64,000 nucleotides of DNA, taken from NCBI RefSeq assembly GCF_000264295.1, contig NZ_AJXT01000048.1, positions 1 through 64,000 on the forward strand. The letters run 5' to 3'. Source of the stretch: Rhodanobacter spathiphylli B39 (GTDB lineage: Bacteria > Pseudomonadota > Gammaproteobacteria > Xanthomonadales > Rhodanobacteraceae). The notes beneath the pieces are model-generated. The model was not told the DNA's origin and made no database searches. It saw nothing but the letters and a program-made list of their open reading frames with translations. The position numbers and the translations under genes were made by a program. This document shows, piece after piece, positions 35,877-44,391 of the stretch (positions are counted from its first letter, which is position 1; each line of letters opens with the position of its first letter).

Positions 35877-38192
35877 CTACTGGTAGAGATGCGCCTGGAT
35901 CGCGATGAACGCCTCGCGTATTGCGGGCACCGGGCCGAGCAGGCGCTTGGCATCGTTGGTGCCACCGTAGCGGATGCGCAGGAAGTCGGCGATTTTCCTT
36001 GATGCCAGCTCGTCCACGCCGTGTTTCTCGTAGGCCTCCAGCACGTAGTCGAGGAAGCCGCGCATCTCTCGCTGGTAGCCATCCAGTCCCGTCGCGCGCG
36101 CACTACCGGCGCGTTCGTGGCGCGACAACGGCGCCAGCGTGAAGCGGACATAGGCCAGCACGTCAAAGATGTCGCTGTTGGGGGCGTCGATCAGGCGCCG
36201 CATGTCGTCCAGACGATCAGCATCGTAGCCGAGATCCTTCAACCGCTGCTGGAAGGCTTCGCGCCGATCAGGGTCGCTCCATACCGCACGCAAATCTTCT
36301 TCCGAGGCAACCAGATTGTTGAGGTCGCCAAACAGCTGCTGCATGAATTCCTGCGCGGTGATCTGCCGGCCCTCGTGCCAATACGTGGTGGCGGCGAGGT
36401 AGCGGATCGAGCGCTCCTTGCCATCGGCCAGCTTCACCACGACCTTCGCCACGGGCTCCGGGGGGTTCTCGACGCCACCGGTGCGCGGCGGCAGGTCATC
36501 CGGTTTCGTCGGCGTTTTCGGTTCGCGCGGCTCATCCGGCGGCAACGGCTCGCCATCCCACTCGGGGTCTTCGAACTTCTCGTAGCCCTTCACGAAATCG
36601 TAGATGGTGAAGAAGTCCTTGCCGTCGAAGGTGCGCGTGCCGCGGCCGATGATCTGCTTGAACTCGATCATCGACTTGATCGGGCGCAGCAGCACGATGT
36701 TGCGCACATTGCGCGCATCGACGCCGGTGGAGAGTTTCTTCGACGTGGTGAGGATCGTCGGCAGCGTCTTCTCGTTGTCCTGGAACTCGCGCAGATGCTG
36801 CTCGCCAAGCTTGCCGTCGTCGGCGGTCACCCGCTCGCAGTAATGCGGGTCGGGGTTGTCCTTGATCTGGTTGATGGCATTGCGCACGCGCGCGGCGTGG
36901 TCCTGCGTGGCACAGAACACCAGGGTCTTCTGGCGCTGGTCGATCTGGTCCATGAATTCGTGCACGCGGCTTTCCTCGCGCGCATCGATGATGATCTTCG
37001 TGTTGAAGTCGGCCTCGGTGTATTCCTTGTCCGGGTCGATCTCGCCGCCGATCACCTCGTCCTCGTCGGAGTACGTGTAGCTGTCCAGCGTGCTGGCCAT
37101 CTGGCGCACCTTGAACGGGGTGAGGAAGCCGTCGCCGATGCCTTCCTTGAGCGCGTAGGTGTACACCGGGTCGCCGAAATAACGGTAGGTGTCCACGTTC
37201 GCGTCGCGCTTGGGCGTGGCGGTCATGCCCAGCTGCACGGCGGGCGCAAAGTATTCGAGGATGCCGCGCCAGCTGCTTTCGTCGCGGGCACCGCCGCGAT
37301 GGCATTCGTCGATGACGATGAAGTCGAAGAAGTCCGGCGGATAGCCTTCGAAGGTGAACTGCGGTTCGCCGTCCTGGTCCGTACCGGTCATGAAGGTCTG
37401 GAAGATGGTGAAGAACACGCTGGCATTCTTCGGAATCCGGCCCTGCTTGCGGATTTCGTCCGGGCTGATGCGGCACAGCGCGTCGGGCGCAAACGCGCTG
37501 AACGCGTTGTAGGCCTGGTCAGCCAGGATGTTGCGGTCGGCCAGGAACAGGATGCGCGGACGGCGCACCGGATCACGGCTCAGGTTCCAGCTGGACTCGA
37601 ACAGCTTCCACGCGATCTGGAACGCAATGGAGGTCTTGCCGGTACCGGTCGCCAGGGTCAACAGGATGCGCTGCTCGCCCTTGGCGATCGCCTCCAGCAC
37701 CGCGGTGATCGCGTTGTGCTGGTAATAGCGCGGCTGCCATTTGCCGCCGCCGGTCTCGAACGGCACTGCACCGAAACGGTCGCGCCAGTCGTTGCCCTCG
37801 GGGAAGCAGCGCGCCCACAGCTCCTGCGGCGAGGGAAACGGCAAGGCGATATCGCCTTCCGTGCCGGTGATCATGTCGATGGCATACCAGCCGATGCCAT
37901 TGCTGGCGTAGGCAAAGCGCGCCTGCAGCCGCGTGGCGTAGTCCTTAGCCTGGCCCACACCCACCGTGTGGCCAAGGCCGGCGCGCTTGGCCTCGATCAC
38001 CGCCAGCTTGCGGTCGCGGTAGCTCAGCACGTAATCGGCCGACAGCGGATTGGCGCGCCCGCCACCGCCGGTGATGCGGCCGGGGCAGATCAGCTCGCGA
38101 TGCACGCGCGATCCCTCGACCACGCCCCAGCCGGCCTCGCGCAGCACCGGATCGATGCGGTTGGCGCGGGTATCGGCTTCGGTTTCGTTCAT
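35877..38192 (-). CDS. hsdR: Type I restriction endonuclease subunit R
   Basis: 771 aa. The N-terminal PD-(D/E)xK nuclease has Asp53 in SADYVL and Glu67-x-Lys69 in VIEAKR. The SF2 translocase has Walker A ATGTGKTS (about 181-188), Walker B/DECH in FIVIDECHRGG, motif III GMTATP, and the motif VI region QIIGRGTRT. It pumps DNA past the HsdM/HsdS-bound site and cuts at a distance. I chose the ATG at 38192 (MNETEADTRA). It is on the same strand as hsdM and hsdS but is separated from them by a PIN module on the other strand, so it probably has its own promoter. Confidence 0.96.
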   Translation of the reverse strand: MNETEADTRANRIDPVLREAGWGVVEGSRVHRELICPGRITGGGGRANPLSADYVLSYRDRKLAVIEAKRAGLGHTVGVGQAKDYATRLQARFAYASNGIGWYAIDMITGTEGDIALPFPSPQELWARCFPEGNDWRDRFGAVPFETGGGKWQPRYYQHNAITAVLEAIAKGEQRILLTLATGTGKTSIAFQIAWKLFESSWNLSRDPVRRPRILFLADRNILADQAYNAFSAFAPDALCRISPDEIRKQGRIPKNASVFFTIFQTFMTGTDQDGEPQFTFEGYPPDFFDFIVIDECHRGGARDESSWRGILEYFAPAVQLGMTATPKRDANVDTYRYFGDPVYTYALKEGIGDGFLTPFKVRQMASTLDSYTYSDEDEVIGGEIDPDKEYTEADFNTKIIIDAREESRVHEFMDQIDQRQKTLVFCATQDHAARVRNAINQIKDNPDPHYCERVTADDGKLGEQHLREFQDNEKTLPTILTTSKKLSTGVDARNVRNIVLLRPIKSMIEFKQIIGRGTRTFDGKDFFTIYDFVKGYEKFEDPEWDGEPLPPDEPREPKTPTKPDDLPPRTGGVENPPEPVAKVVVKLADGKERSIRYLAATTYWHEGRQITAQEFMQQLFGDLNNLVASEEDLRAVWSDPDRREAFQQRLKDLGYDADRLDDMRRLIDAPNSDIFDVLAYVRFTLAPLSRHERAGSARATGLDGYQREMRGFLDYVLEAYEKHGVDELASRKIADFLRIRYGGTNDAKRLLGPVPAIREAFIAIQAHLYQ

Positions 38193-38639
38193 GCCTGTCA
38201 ATGTTGCCCCTGATGTCCGGATGGTGGCCGGAAGCCACGTTCGGTGCAACGTTCCGCGATGGCCGGACGCTTGCGCGCCCGGCCCCTGCTAAGCAAACTT
38301 GCCCGCAAGTGGGTTGGGAGATCCCGGCCGGCGTCAGGGCTTCGGTGCGTTCACCGGGGCCTTTCGCTTTTCTGGCGGGGCGAATCCTGACCCCTTCCAA
38401 TGCCAGTGCGCCTGCCGCCGTGCCCATGTATTGAAGTTGCACCCAACATGCCCCCTCCTCTTGGTTCCTCGGAACTTACGCGGGGGTTCTTATTGCCGGT
38501 CCTTCAGCCGCCCTCACCCTCGCCAGCCACCGGGCGCGCTCACGCCACCGACGGACCGTCGCTCTTGTGATAGCGGATGACGCAACGCTCAGGTAGGCGA
38601 CTACCCCAATCGGCACCGCCAAACACTACAATCAAGCGC
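38193..38639. other. Intergenic region between hsdR and the unknown+PIN module
   Basis: No gene I can support, though short frames exist in several directions. It should hold two divergent promoters (for hsdR and for the module). A stretch around 38340-38460 reads like dispersed noncoding sequence with low protein likelihood. The last part is A+T-richer (ACACTACAATCAA before the ATG at 38640). Confidence 0.5.
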
Positions 38640-39410
38640 ATGCAACCGGCCAACACCCTTCGCTTCGCGTTGAACGACCGCATCGAGGATGCCGAGGTCG
38701 GGCCTGCGCACGTCCCGCTGGCGTTGTTGGGGCAGTTCCAGAACGATGTAGGCGAGTTTCTGGCCGGTTCCGGCAAGGACGTCAACCTCAATCAAGTGAT
38801 GGTTGCCATCGAGGAAGGGTCACTCGCCCTGGTTGCCGTTGGCCTGCTGACAGCCACCACTCTGTGGGCTGATGTTCAACAGCTGCAAAACAGCGCCCAA
38901 CTGGGTCTGATTGACCCCAAGCGCGCCGCGGTGATGGAACGCTGGCAGGTGGCTGCACGCAAAAATCCTCACCGCCGCTACACGCTGGCCGATCAGAGCG
39001 GCGCGGCCATCATCCGTGTGGATGCGGACTCCGATTACCGGGACCAGACCGCCGCCGTGTGGGTGGAAGTCAGCAAGTACCTGCACGGCCAGATCACCGA
39101 CCTGGGCGGCACCAGCAAGGCCAACGTCCACCTGAAGCTGGACAACGGCAAGGTGCTGACCATCGCCAGCACGCAAAAACTGCTGGGCGACGAGGAGCTT
39201 AACCGCCTCTACAAGCCAGCCGTTTTGCGGATTTCCGCCGAGGAGAACCTGCAGAGCGGTGAACTACGCAACCTGACCTTGCTGGGCTTCGAGGATAGCC
39301 AGCCGAGCTGGGACGCAACGGCATTCGGCGAGCTGGTGCGTAAGGGCACCCAGGCTTGGGCGGACGTGCCTGATGACTGGCTGGAAAGCCTGCGGAGCGG
39401 ACAGGGATGA
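38640..39410 (+). CDS. Unknown 256-aa partner of a PIN-domain protein
   Basis: I do not recognise the family. It is soluble, with no signal peptide. The N-terminal ~100 residues are helical and include HVPLALLGQFQNDVGEFLAG and VMVAIEEGSLALVAVGLL. Residues 100-215 look like a beta-rich domain (RYTLADQSGAAIIRVDAD; KANVHLKLDNGKVLTIAS). Its stop overlaps the ATG of the PIN gene, so the pair forms a two-gene unit. The pair is inserted in opposite orientation inside a type I restriction locus. It could be the antitoxin or specificity partner of the PIN nuclease, or a defence component in its own right. It is not one of the usual small VapB antitoxins. Confidence 0.8.
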   Translation: MQPANTLRFALNDRIEDAEVGPAHVPLALLGQFQNDVGEFLAGSGKDVNLNQVMVAIEEGSLALVAVGLLTATTLWADVQQLQNSAQLGLIDPKRAAVMERWQVAARKNPHRRYTLADQSGAAIIRVDADSDYRDQTAAVWVEVSKYLHGQITDLGGTSKANVHLKLDNGKVLTIASTQKLLGDEELNRLYKPAVLRISAEENLQSGELRNLTLLGFEDSQPSWDATAFGELVRKGTQAWADVPDDWLESLRSGQG

Positions 39411-39916
39411 GCGCATCGGTGCTGCTGGATACCAGCTTTCTGATTTCATTCGTCAGTCAACACCGCGCCCACCACGCCACGGCCGAGCAGTACTACCGCT
39501 ACCTGCTGAAGAACAACATGCCGATGATCTTCTCGGCCATCGTGGCTGCGGAATTCGGAATCAAGCAACCCATCACGGATCTGCCACTGAACAACTTCCG
39601 CGTTCTCGACTTCAATGTTCCGCATGGACAGAAGGCCGCAAACCTGTGGAGCGCGCTCGGTCAGCGGGACGCCCGGGAAAGCCGTGCGGTGGTGCGCGAC
39701 GACGTGAAACTTCTGGCCCAGGCCGGCCACGAGGGCATCGATTTCATCCTGACCGAAGATGCCTCCACGCTGCACAGATACTGTGAACGCCTGCGCTCAG
39801 GCGGGCATCTGAAAACGCGTGCCATCACACTCAAAAACGGCTTCGACGCCAGTGCACTGCGCGACGATGGGCAGATCGACTGGGTCAGCGACTCAGCTCC
39901 CGATCCCAACGCGTAA
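39407..39916 (+). CDS. PIN-domain ribonuclease-like protein
   Basis: 169 aa PIN fold. The acidic metal site is complete: Asp in VLLDTSFLISFVS, Glu in VAAEFG, Asp in VRDDVKLLAQA and Asp in FILTEDASTL. VapC-like toxins use this site to cut RNA. It is somewhat longer than VapC (about 130 aa). It overlaps the upstream unknown gene by ATGA, and the order (partner first, PIN second) is that of toxin-antitoxin operons, although the partner is far larger than usual. Confidence 0.85.
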   Translation: MSASVLLDTSFLISFVSQHRAHHATAEQYYRYLLKNNMPMIFSAIVAAEFGIKQPITDLPLNNFRVLDFNVPHGQKAANLWSALGQRDARESRAVVRDDVKLLAQAGHEGIDFILTEDASTLHRYCERLRSGGHLKTRAITLKNGFDASALRDDGQIDWVSDSAPDPNA

Positions 39917-40016
39917 GACCTGTCCTTGACGAGTGGACAGGTTGCGGCGCGGCATTACGGCAGCTGGCCGAAAACGCATATTGCGGCAGGGACCGCGCAG
40001 ACGTTGGCGCCATCGC

Positions 40017-40442
40017 TCACTCAGCCAGCGTGATGCTGTTGTCCGCGCACCATTCGCGCAGCGCCTGTCGGGTCTGTTCCCTCTCCCACTGATGCCAGGC
40101 GTCGAGGCTGTCGTGGCGATCCAGCAGGTCCTTGAAGCGGGCGTAGGCGCCGCGGTGCGAGAACATCGCGCATACCTGCTCGTAGCAATCCGGCAGCTGC
40201 GTGCGGGCGAACTCCAGCGCCAGCGGCTTGCCCAGGTCGAGGTCGCGTTTGTTCGGCAACGCCACGTAGCGCGCCGCGTCTTCGATGTCCGCCGGCAGCG
40301 GATCGAACTCGTCGAACTCGTCGCTGTGCCGGAGCACCGTGCCCGTGTCCCGGCACACCCAGGCCTCCGTGTCGCCACCCGCGTCCAGGAAGAGCAGCGC
40401 ATCTTCGAGGTCGGCCAGTTTGACGGGGGTTTGCTCGCTCAT
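40017..40442 (-). CDS. UPF0158-like protein cotranscribed with hsdS
   Basis: 141 aa, acidic and soluble. The pattern LEDALLFLDAGG...VCRDTGTVL, then YVALPNKRDLDLGKPLALEFA and finally HRGAYARFKDLLDRHDSLDAWHQWE fits the UPF0158 family, whose function is unknown. Its ATG overlaps the hsdS stop (ATGA), so it belongs to the hsdM-hsdS operon. Family members do turn up beside restriction or toxin modules, but a direct role is not known. Confidence 0.7.
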   Translation of the reverse strand: MSEQTPVKLADLEDALLFLDAGGDTEAWVCRDTGTVLRHSDEFDEFDPLPADIEDAARYVALPNKRDLDLGKPLALEFARTQLPDCYEQVCAMFSHRGAYARFKDLLDRHDSLDAWHQWEREQTRQALREWCADNSITLAE

Positions 40443-41557
40443 GCCAGTTCGCCGGAGAAGGCTTTTTGCAGGAGGGATTGGCGGAGGGTGGTTAGCTCTG
40501 AGAGCTTCCGCTCATAAGCTTCGACAAGCTCCAAGGTCTTTGTCTCAATGGACCTCACTCGCATGACGTGACGTCTTTGATCTTCAATTGAATCTGGGAA
40601 CCGAACCTTCACTACTCCAATCGTTGTACCTGAAATAGCAGGCTGTGCGGCTTGGTTCGCCGTAGTTCTAAGATCAGCCTTGCTCAGAAGAAGGGCTAGG
40701 AAGTCCAGATCGAAGTCTCTGTAAAGCTTGCTGACATGAAACGCGTTATCCGTGAGCCATATCGGGCCATCTACAACGCGCACATTCCCACACTTGGCGC
40801 CCACCCTGCCAATGAGAATATTTCTTCCTTTCAGATTTGACTCATTATGCAGCCCGGTTTGTCCGTTGCCTCCGAACACTGGAATGGTTCCCGACGCAGC
40901 CATAGCTTTGCTCGGCAGAAAATCACCGCTTCTAACCTTGATGATTGTGGAAATTTCTGCCGTGATCCAATCCTTGTGGTTTGCTGCCGCGGTGATCTGC
41001 ACCGATCGGAGTAGCTCGTTCGCGTCCACCAGATTGGCCTCGGCATGGGCGCGGGCGCGGTCGAGGGCGGCGAAGGCCTGATCGAGCACCGCAACGATCC
41101 GCTTCTGCTCTTCCAACTGCGGCAATGGAATCTCAAACTCCATCACCTCATTCATGTTGGCACGGGGCATTCTCGCTCCCGTCGCAGTTGCTGCTATGCG
41201 CTCGCAGGTCTCAGACCATGTAAGCCAGTGAAACAGGAAATTCCGATCCAATCTCTCGCATGGCAACAACGGGAAGATTTCAGTCGAGCAATGTCCCTCG
41301 AACGTTGGCAGCAGCGCCTTATTCAAGTAGGCGCGCAATCGCCCATAAAGAACGTGACGCGGAGTGAAGTAAAAGGTGTCGCTTTTGACCTGAGCGGGCA
41401 ACGTCGATCCGGTGAATTCACCAGTGTTGCTCGATATGTCTTCAAGTCCTACGTATGGCAAAAGTCCCCTGCTCTTGGTCTTCTCCACTGAGACGACAGA
41501 GCCAAGCGGGACACAGTTCTGCTGGCTCAACCCACGAGCAACACCGGGCAACCTCAC
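40439..41557 (-). CDS. hsdS: Type I restriction-modification specificity subunit S
   Basis: About 372 aa; a GTG start overlaps the hsdM stop (GTGA). There are two target-recognition domains, each followed by a helical spacer: the first ends with FEIPLPQLEEQKRIVAVLDQ and the second with the C-terminal VEAYERKLSELTTLRQSLLQ and KAFSGELA. It reads the split DNA target for HsdM methylation and HsdR cleavage. The recognition-domain coding sequence is clearly lower in G+C than the flanking genes, the usual mark of domain exchange. The target sequence cannot be predicted by eye. Confidence 0.93.
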   Translation of the reverse strand: MRLPGVARGLSQQNCVPLGSVVSVEKTKSRGLLPYVGLEDISSNTGEFTGSTLPAQVKSDTFYFTPRHVLYGRLRAYLNKALLPTFEGHCSTEIFPLLPCERLDRNFLFHWLTWSETCERIAATATGARMPRANMNEVMEFEIPLPQLEEQKRIVAVLDQAFAALDRARAHAEANLVDANELLRSVQITAAANHKDWITAEISTIIKVRSGDFLPSKAMAASGTIPVFGGNGQTGLHNESNLKGRNILIGRVGAKCGNVRVVDGPIWLTDNAFHVSKLYRDFDLDFLALLLSKADLRTTANQAAQPAISGTTIGVVKVRFPDSIEDQRRHVMRVRSIETKTLELVEAYERKLSELTTLRQSLLQKAFSGELA

Positions 41558-43005
41558 AACATCCCCCGAATCTCTTCCAGAATCTGCGCCGTCTCCGCAT
41601 CCCGCGCCAGCATGTCGGCGATGATCTGCTCGGGACTGCGCAGCGCCTGGGCTTCCAACGCGTTCGGATTCTTCACCGACAGATCCCACGTCGCGGTGTC
41701 CAGATCCCTCACTGCCACCGACCAGCTTTTCGCGCTGTCGTCCTTGTCCGCCTGCAAGGCGACGAACTCGACCAGATCCTCGTCATTGAGCGGATTGGTC
41801 TTGCCCAGGCTGCGCCCCGGATCGAGCTGGTAGTACCAGACCTTGCGCGTCCTGGAACCCTTCTCGAAGAACAGCACCACGGTCTTGACGCCCGCGCCCT
41901 GGAAGGTGCCGCTGGGGCAATCCAGCACGCTGTGCAGGTTGCAGGTTTCCAGCAGCTCCTTGCGCAGCGCCACGCTGGCGTTGTCGGTGTTGCTGAGGAA
42001 GGTGTTCTTGATCACCACGGCGCCGCGGCCGCCGGCTTTCAGCTTACGGATGAAGTGCTGCAGGAACAGGTAGGCGGTTTCGCCGGACTTGATCGGGAAG
42101 TTTTGCTGCACCTCCTTGCGCTCACCGCCGCCGAATGGTGGATTGGCCAGCACGATGTCGTGGCGATCCTTCTGCTGGATGTCGAGCACGTTCTCGCTGA
42201 GCGTGTTGGTATGCCGGATGTTGGGCGCGTCGATGCCGTGCAGGATCATGTTCATCACGCCCAGCACGTAGGCCAGCGATTTCTTTTCCTGCCCGTAGAA
42301 GCTGCGCCGCTGCAGCGTGTCCCAGTCGGCGGCGGAGAGGTCGTCGCGGCGCATCGCGTTCCACGCTTCGCACAGGAACCCGGCCGAGCCGCAGGCGCCG
42401 TCGTAGACGGTTTCGCCGATCTGCGGATTGACCACCTTGATCATGGCGCGGATCAGCGGGCGCGGCGTGTAGTACTCGCCGCCGTTGCGGCCGGCGTTGC
42501 CCATGCGCTTGATGCGGGTTTCGTAGAGATCCGACAACTCGTGCTTGGCCTGCTGACTGCCGAAGTTGAGCTGGTCGATGATCTCCAGCGCGTCGCGCAG
42601 CGAGTAGCCAGAGCGGAAGCGGTTGGCGATTTCGGAGAAGATCTCGCCGATCTTGTATTCCAGCGAATCCGGATCTTCGGTGGTTTCGCGGAAGGTCTGC
42701 AGGTAGGGGAACAGCTCGCCGTTGACGAACTCGATCAGGTCCTTGCCGGTGCGCGCGGCGTTGAGGTCGGGCGCGCCATCCTTCGTCTTCGGCGCGGCCC
42801 ACGACTGCCAGCGATACGGTTCGTCGAGGATCGGCCTGTACTCGCGGCCTTCCAGCCCGGCCTCGTCCTCCCACTCCTTCTCCATGTCGTCGAGGTACTT
42901 GAGGAATAACAGCCACGAGGTCTGTTCGGCGTAGTCCAGTTCGGACGCCAGGCCCTCGTCATTGCGCATGACGCGGTCCATGTTGTTGAAGGCGTTTTCA
43001 AACAT
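41554..43005 (-). CDS. hsdM: Type I restriction-modification methyltransferase subunit M
   Basis: 483 aa N6-adenine methyltransferase. The N-terminal helical HsdM domain (MFENAFNNMDRVMRNDEGLA...) is followed by the SAM-binding motif I VYDGACGSAGFL, and the catalytic NPPF appears in IVLANPPFGGG. It methylates the target together with HsdS and is required for cleavage control with HsdR. I chose the ATG at 43005; its ribosome binding site is weak. First gene of the hsdM-hsdS-UPF0158 operon. Confidence 0.95.
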   Translation of the reverse strand: MFENAFNNMDRVMRNDEGLASELDYAEQTSWLLFLKYLDDMEKEWEDEAGLEGREYRPILDEPYRWQSWAAPKTKDGAPDLNAARTGKDLIEFVNGELFPYLQTFRETTEDPDSLEYKIGEIFSEIANRFRSGYSLRDALEIIDQLNFGSQQAKHELSDLYETRIKRMGNAGRNGGEYYTPRPLIRAMIKVVNPQIGETVYDGACGSAGFLCEAWNAMRRDDLSAADWDTLQRRSFYGQEKKSLAYVLGVMNMILHGIDAPNIRHTNTLSENVLDIQQKDRHDIVLANPPFGGGERKEVQQNFPIKSGETAYLFLQHFIRKLKAGGRGAVVIKNTFLSNTDNASVALRKELLETCNLHSVLDCPSGTFQGAGVKTVVLFFEKGSRTRKVWYYQLDPGRSLGKTNPLNDEDLVEFVALQADKDDSAKSWSVAVRDLDTATWDLSVKNPNALEAQALRSPEQIIADMLARDAETAQILEEIRGML

Positions 43006-43380
43006 GTGGTGTGATTTTTCCTGGATTGGGCCCAGCTGCCACGAAACACACAGGGAGCATTGCCCATGAGTGACCATCGTCTGTGCGGCTGGTGAGCCCG
43101 GATGGTCGACGGCACGATGGGGTTCGTCAAGCAATCCGTCGTGCCGCCTGGTCTTCGGCGAATTGCTCAGCGTACAAGCTCGACTGGGCGCCCATTCGCT
43201 GAAGTGCGATGCCTGCCATCATCGCGGGGTGAGGTGCGAGGCTCGCCTGATGACACCGGACCGATTGTCCCGCGCTGATGACCGCTGGTCACGCCGGCTC
43301 CCCGCTCGTCACAAAGCGGCGGCGATGCGCTGGCGCCGCTATACAGACTCGGCCGCACATCATCGCGTCGAGGAATACGC
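43006..43380. other. Divergent intergenic region between hsdM and the PD40 genes
   Basis: No gene supported. It includes a small perfect inverted repeat TGACC-GCT-GGTCA (43279-43291) about 90 bp upstream of the PD40 gene. The GAGG ribosome binding site of that gene is near the right edge. No convincing promoter pair was identified. Confidence 0.45.
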
Positions 43381-44391
43381 ATGGCCCACCGCTCGCTCAC
43401 CTTGCTCGCCAGCAGCCTCGTCGCGCTGGAAATTTTCGGCGCGACTGCGATCCACGCGGCCAGCGCGACTTCCCCATCGCCGGAAATCTTCGCCCCCGGC
43501 GCGATCTCCGGTCCGTCCGGCGTGGACTGCCTGACCTTCGCGCCGGACGGCAATACCGTCTACTTCGACCAGCAGGCGCGCTGGAACGGTTTCATCATGG
43601 AAGCGCATCGCGTGGGGAACGGCTGGTCGACGCCGCGGATCGCCTCGTTCTCCGGGCAATGGCAGGACCACGATCCGGCGATGGCGCCGGACGGTTCGTT
43701 CCTGGTGTACACCTCCAACCGCGCCGCGGTGGCCGGCGGTCCGGCGCTGCGCGGCGGCCAGTTGTGGCGGGTGGACCGCCACGGCAGCGGCTGGGGCGAG
43801 CCGCAGCGGTTGCCCGACGCGGTGAACGTGGGCACCAGTGTGTACTCGCCCAGCGTGGCGGCGAATGGCGACGTGTACTACCAGCGGCGCGACGAGGCCA
43901 CCCACGAGTTCCATCTCTACCGCACGGCCTGGCGCGATGGCCGCTACCAGGCACCGCAGCGCCTCGCGCTGGGCGATCCGGCCGCACACGAACTCGATCC
44001 AGCGGTGGCGCCGGACCAGTCGTTCATCGTGTTCGACGCGAACTACGCGGGCAAGGACAAACCCGACCGGCTGTACATCGCCTTCCGCGACGGCGCGGGC
44101 TGGGGCACGCCGATCGACCTGGGCGACGCGGTGAACCGCTACGAGCCCTGGGGTTCGCACCTCGGCCCGGACGCCCGCACGCTGTACTTCACCAGCAACT
44201 ACACCGCAAAGGTGAGCTACCCGCGCACGGGCGCGCAGGCACGGGCCGACCTGGCGCGGATGCGCGCGTGGGACAACGGCAACGACCACATCTGGAAAAT
44301 GTCGCTGGCGCCGTGGCTCGACGCGACGCGCTCGGGCAAGCCCGCGGCAAGCCTTCAGCACTCGACCGGGAACAGCCATGACGCCGCGTGA
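43381..44391 (+). CDS. Exported PD40/TolB-like beta-propeller protein, copy 1
   Basis: 336 aa with a signal peptide (MAHRSLTLLASSLVALEIFG...HAAS). The rest is a set of WD40-like PD40 blades: LTFAPDGNTVYFDQ, PAMAPDGSFLVYTSNR, PSVAANGDVYYQ, PAVAPDQSFIVFDANY and SHLGPDARTLYFTSNY. The propeller is probably periplasmic and may bind a ligand or carry a weak enzyme activity. It overlaps and closely resembles the next gene (tandem paralogues). No catalytic residues are evident. Confidence 0.85.
   Translation: MAHRSLTLLASSLVALEIFGATAIHAASATSPSPEIFAPGAISGPSGVDCLTFAPDGNTVYFDQQARWNGFIMEAHRVGNGWSTPRIASFSGQWQDHDPAMAPDGSFLVYTSNRAAVAGGPALRGGQLWRVDRHGSGWGEPQRLPDAVNVGTSVYSPSVAANGDVYYQRRDEATHEFHLYRTAWRDGRYQAPQRLALGDPAAHELDPAVAPDQSFIVFDANYAGKDKPDRLYIAFRDGAGWGTPIDLGDAVNRYEPWGSHLGPDARTLYFTSNYTAKVSYPRTGAQARADLARMRAWDNGNDHIWKMSLAPWLDATRSGKPAASLQHSTGNSHDAA

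Noticed and set aside
38299-38580. Short open frame upstream of the unknown+PIN module
   Set aside because: Cys/Pro/Arg-rich chance frame with no ribosome binding site; treated as intergenic.
43279-43291. TGACC-GCT-GGTCA palindrome as an operator of the PD40 genes
   Set aside because: Only 5-bp arms in G+C-rich DNA and no regulator adjacent; could easily be chance.
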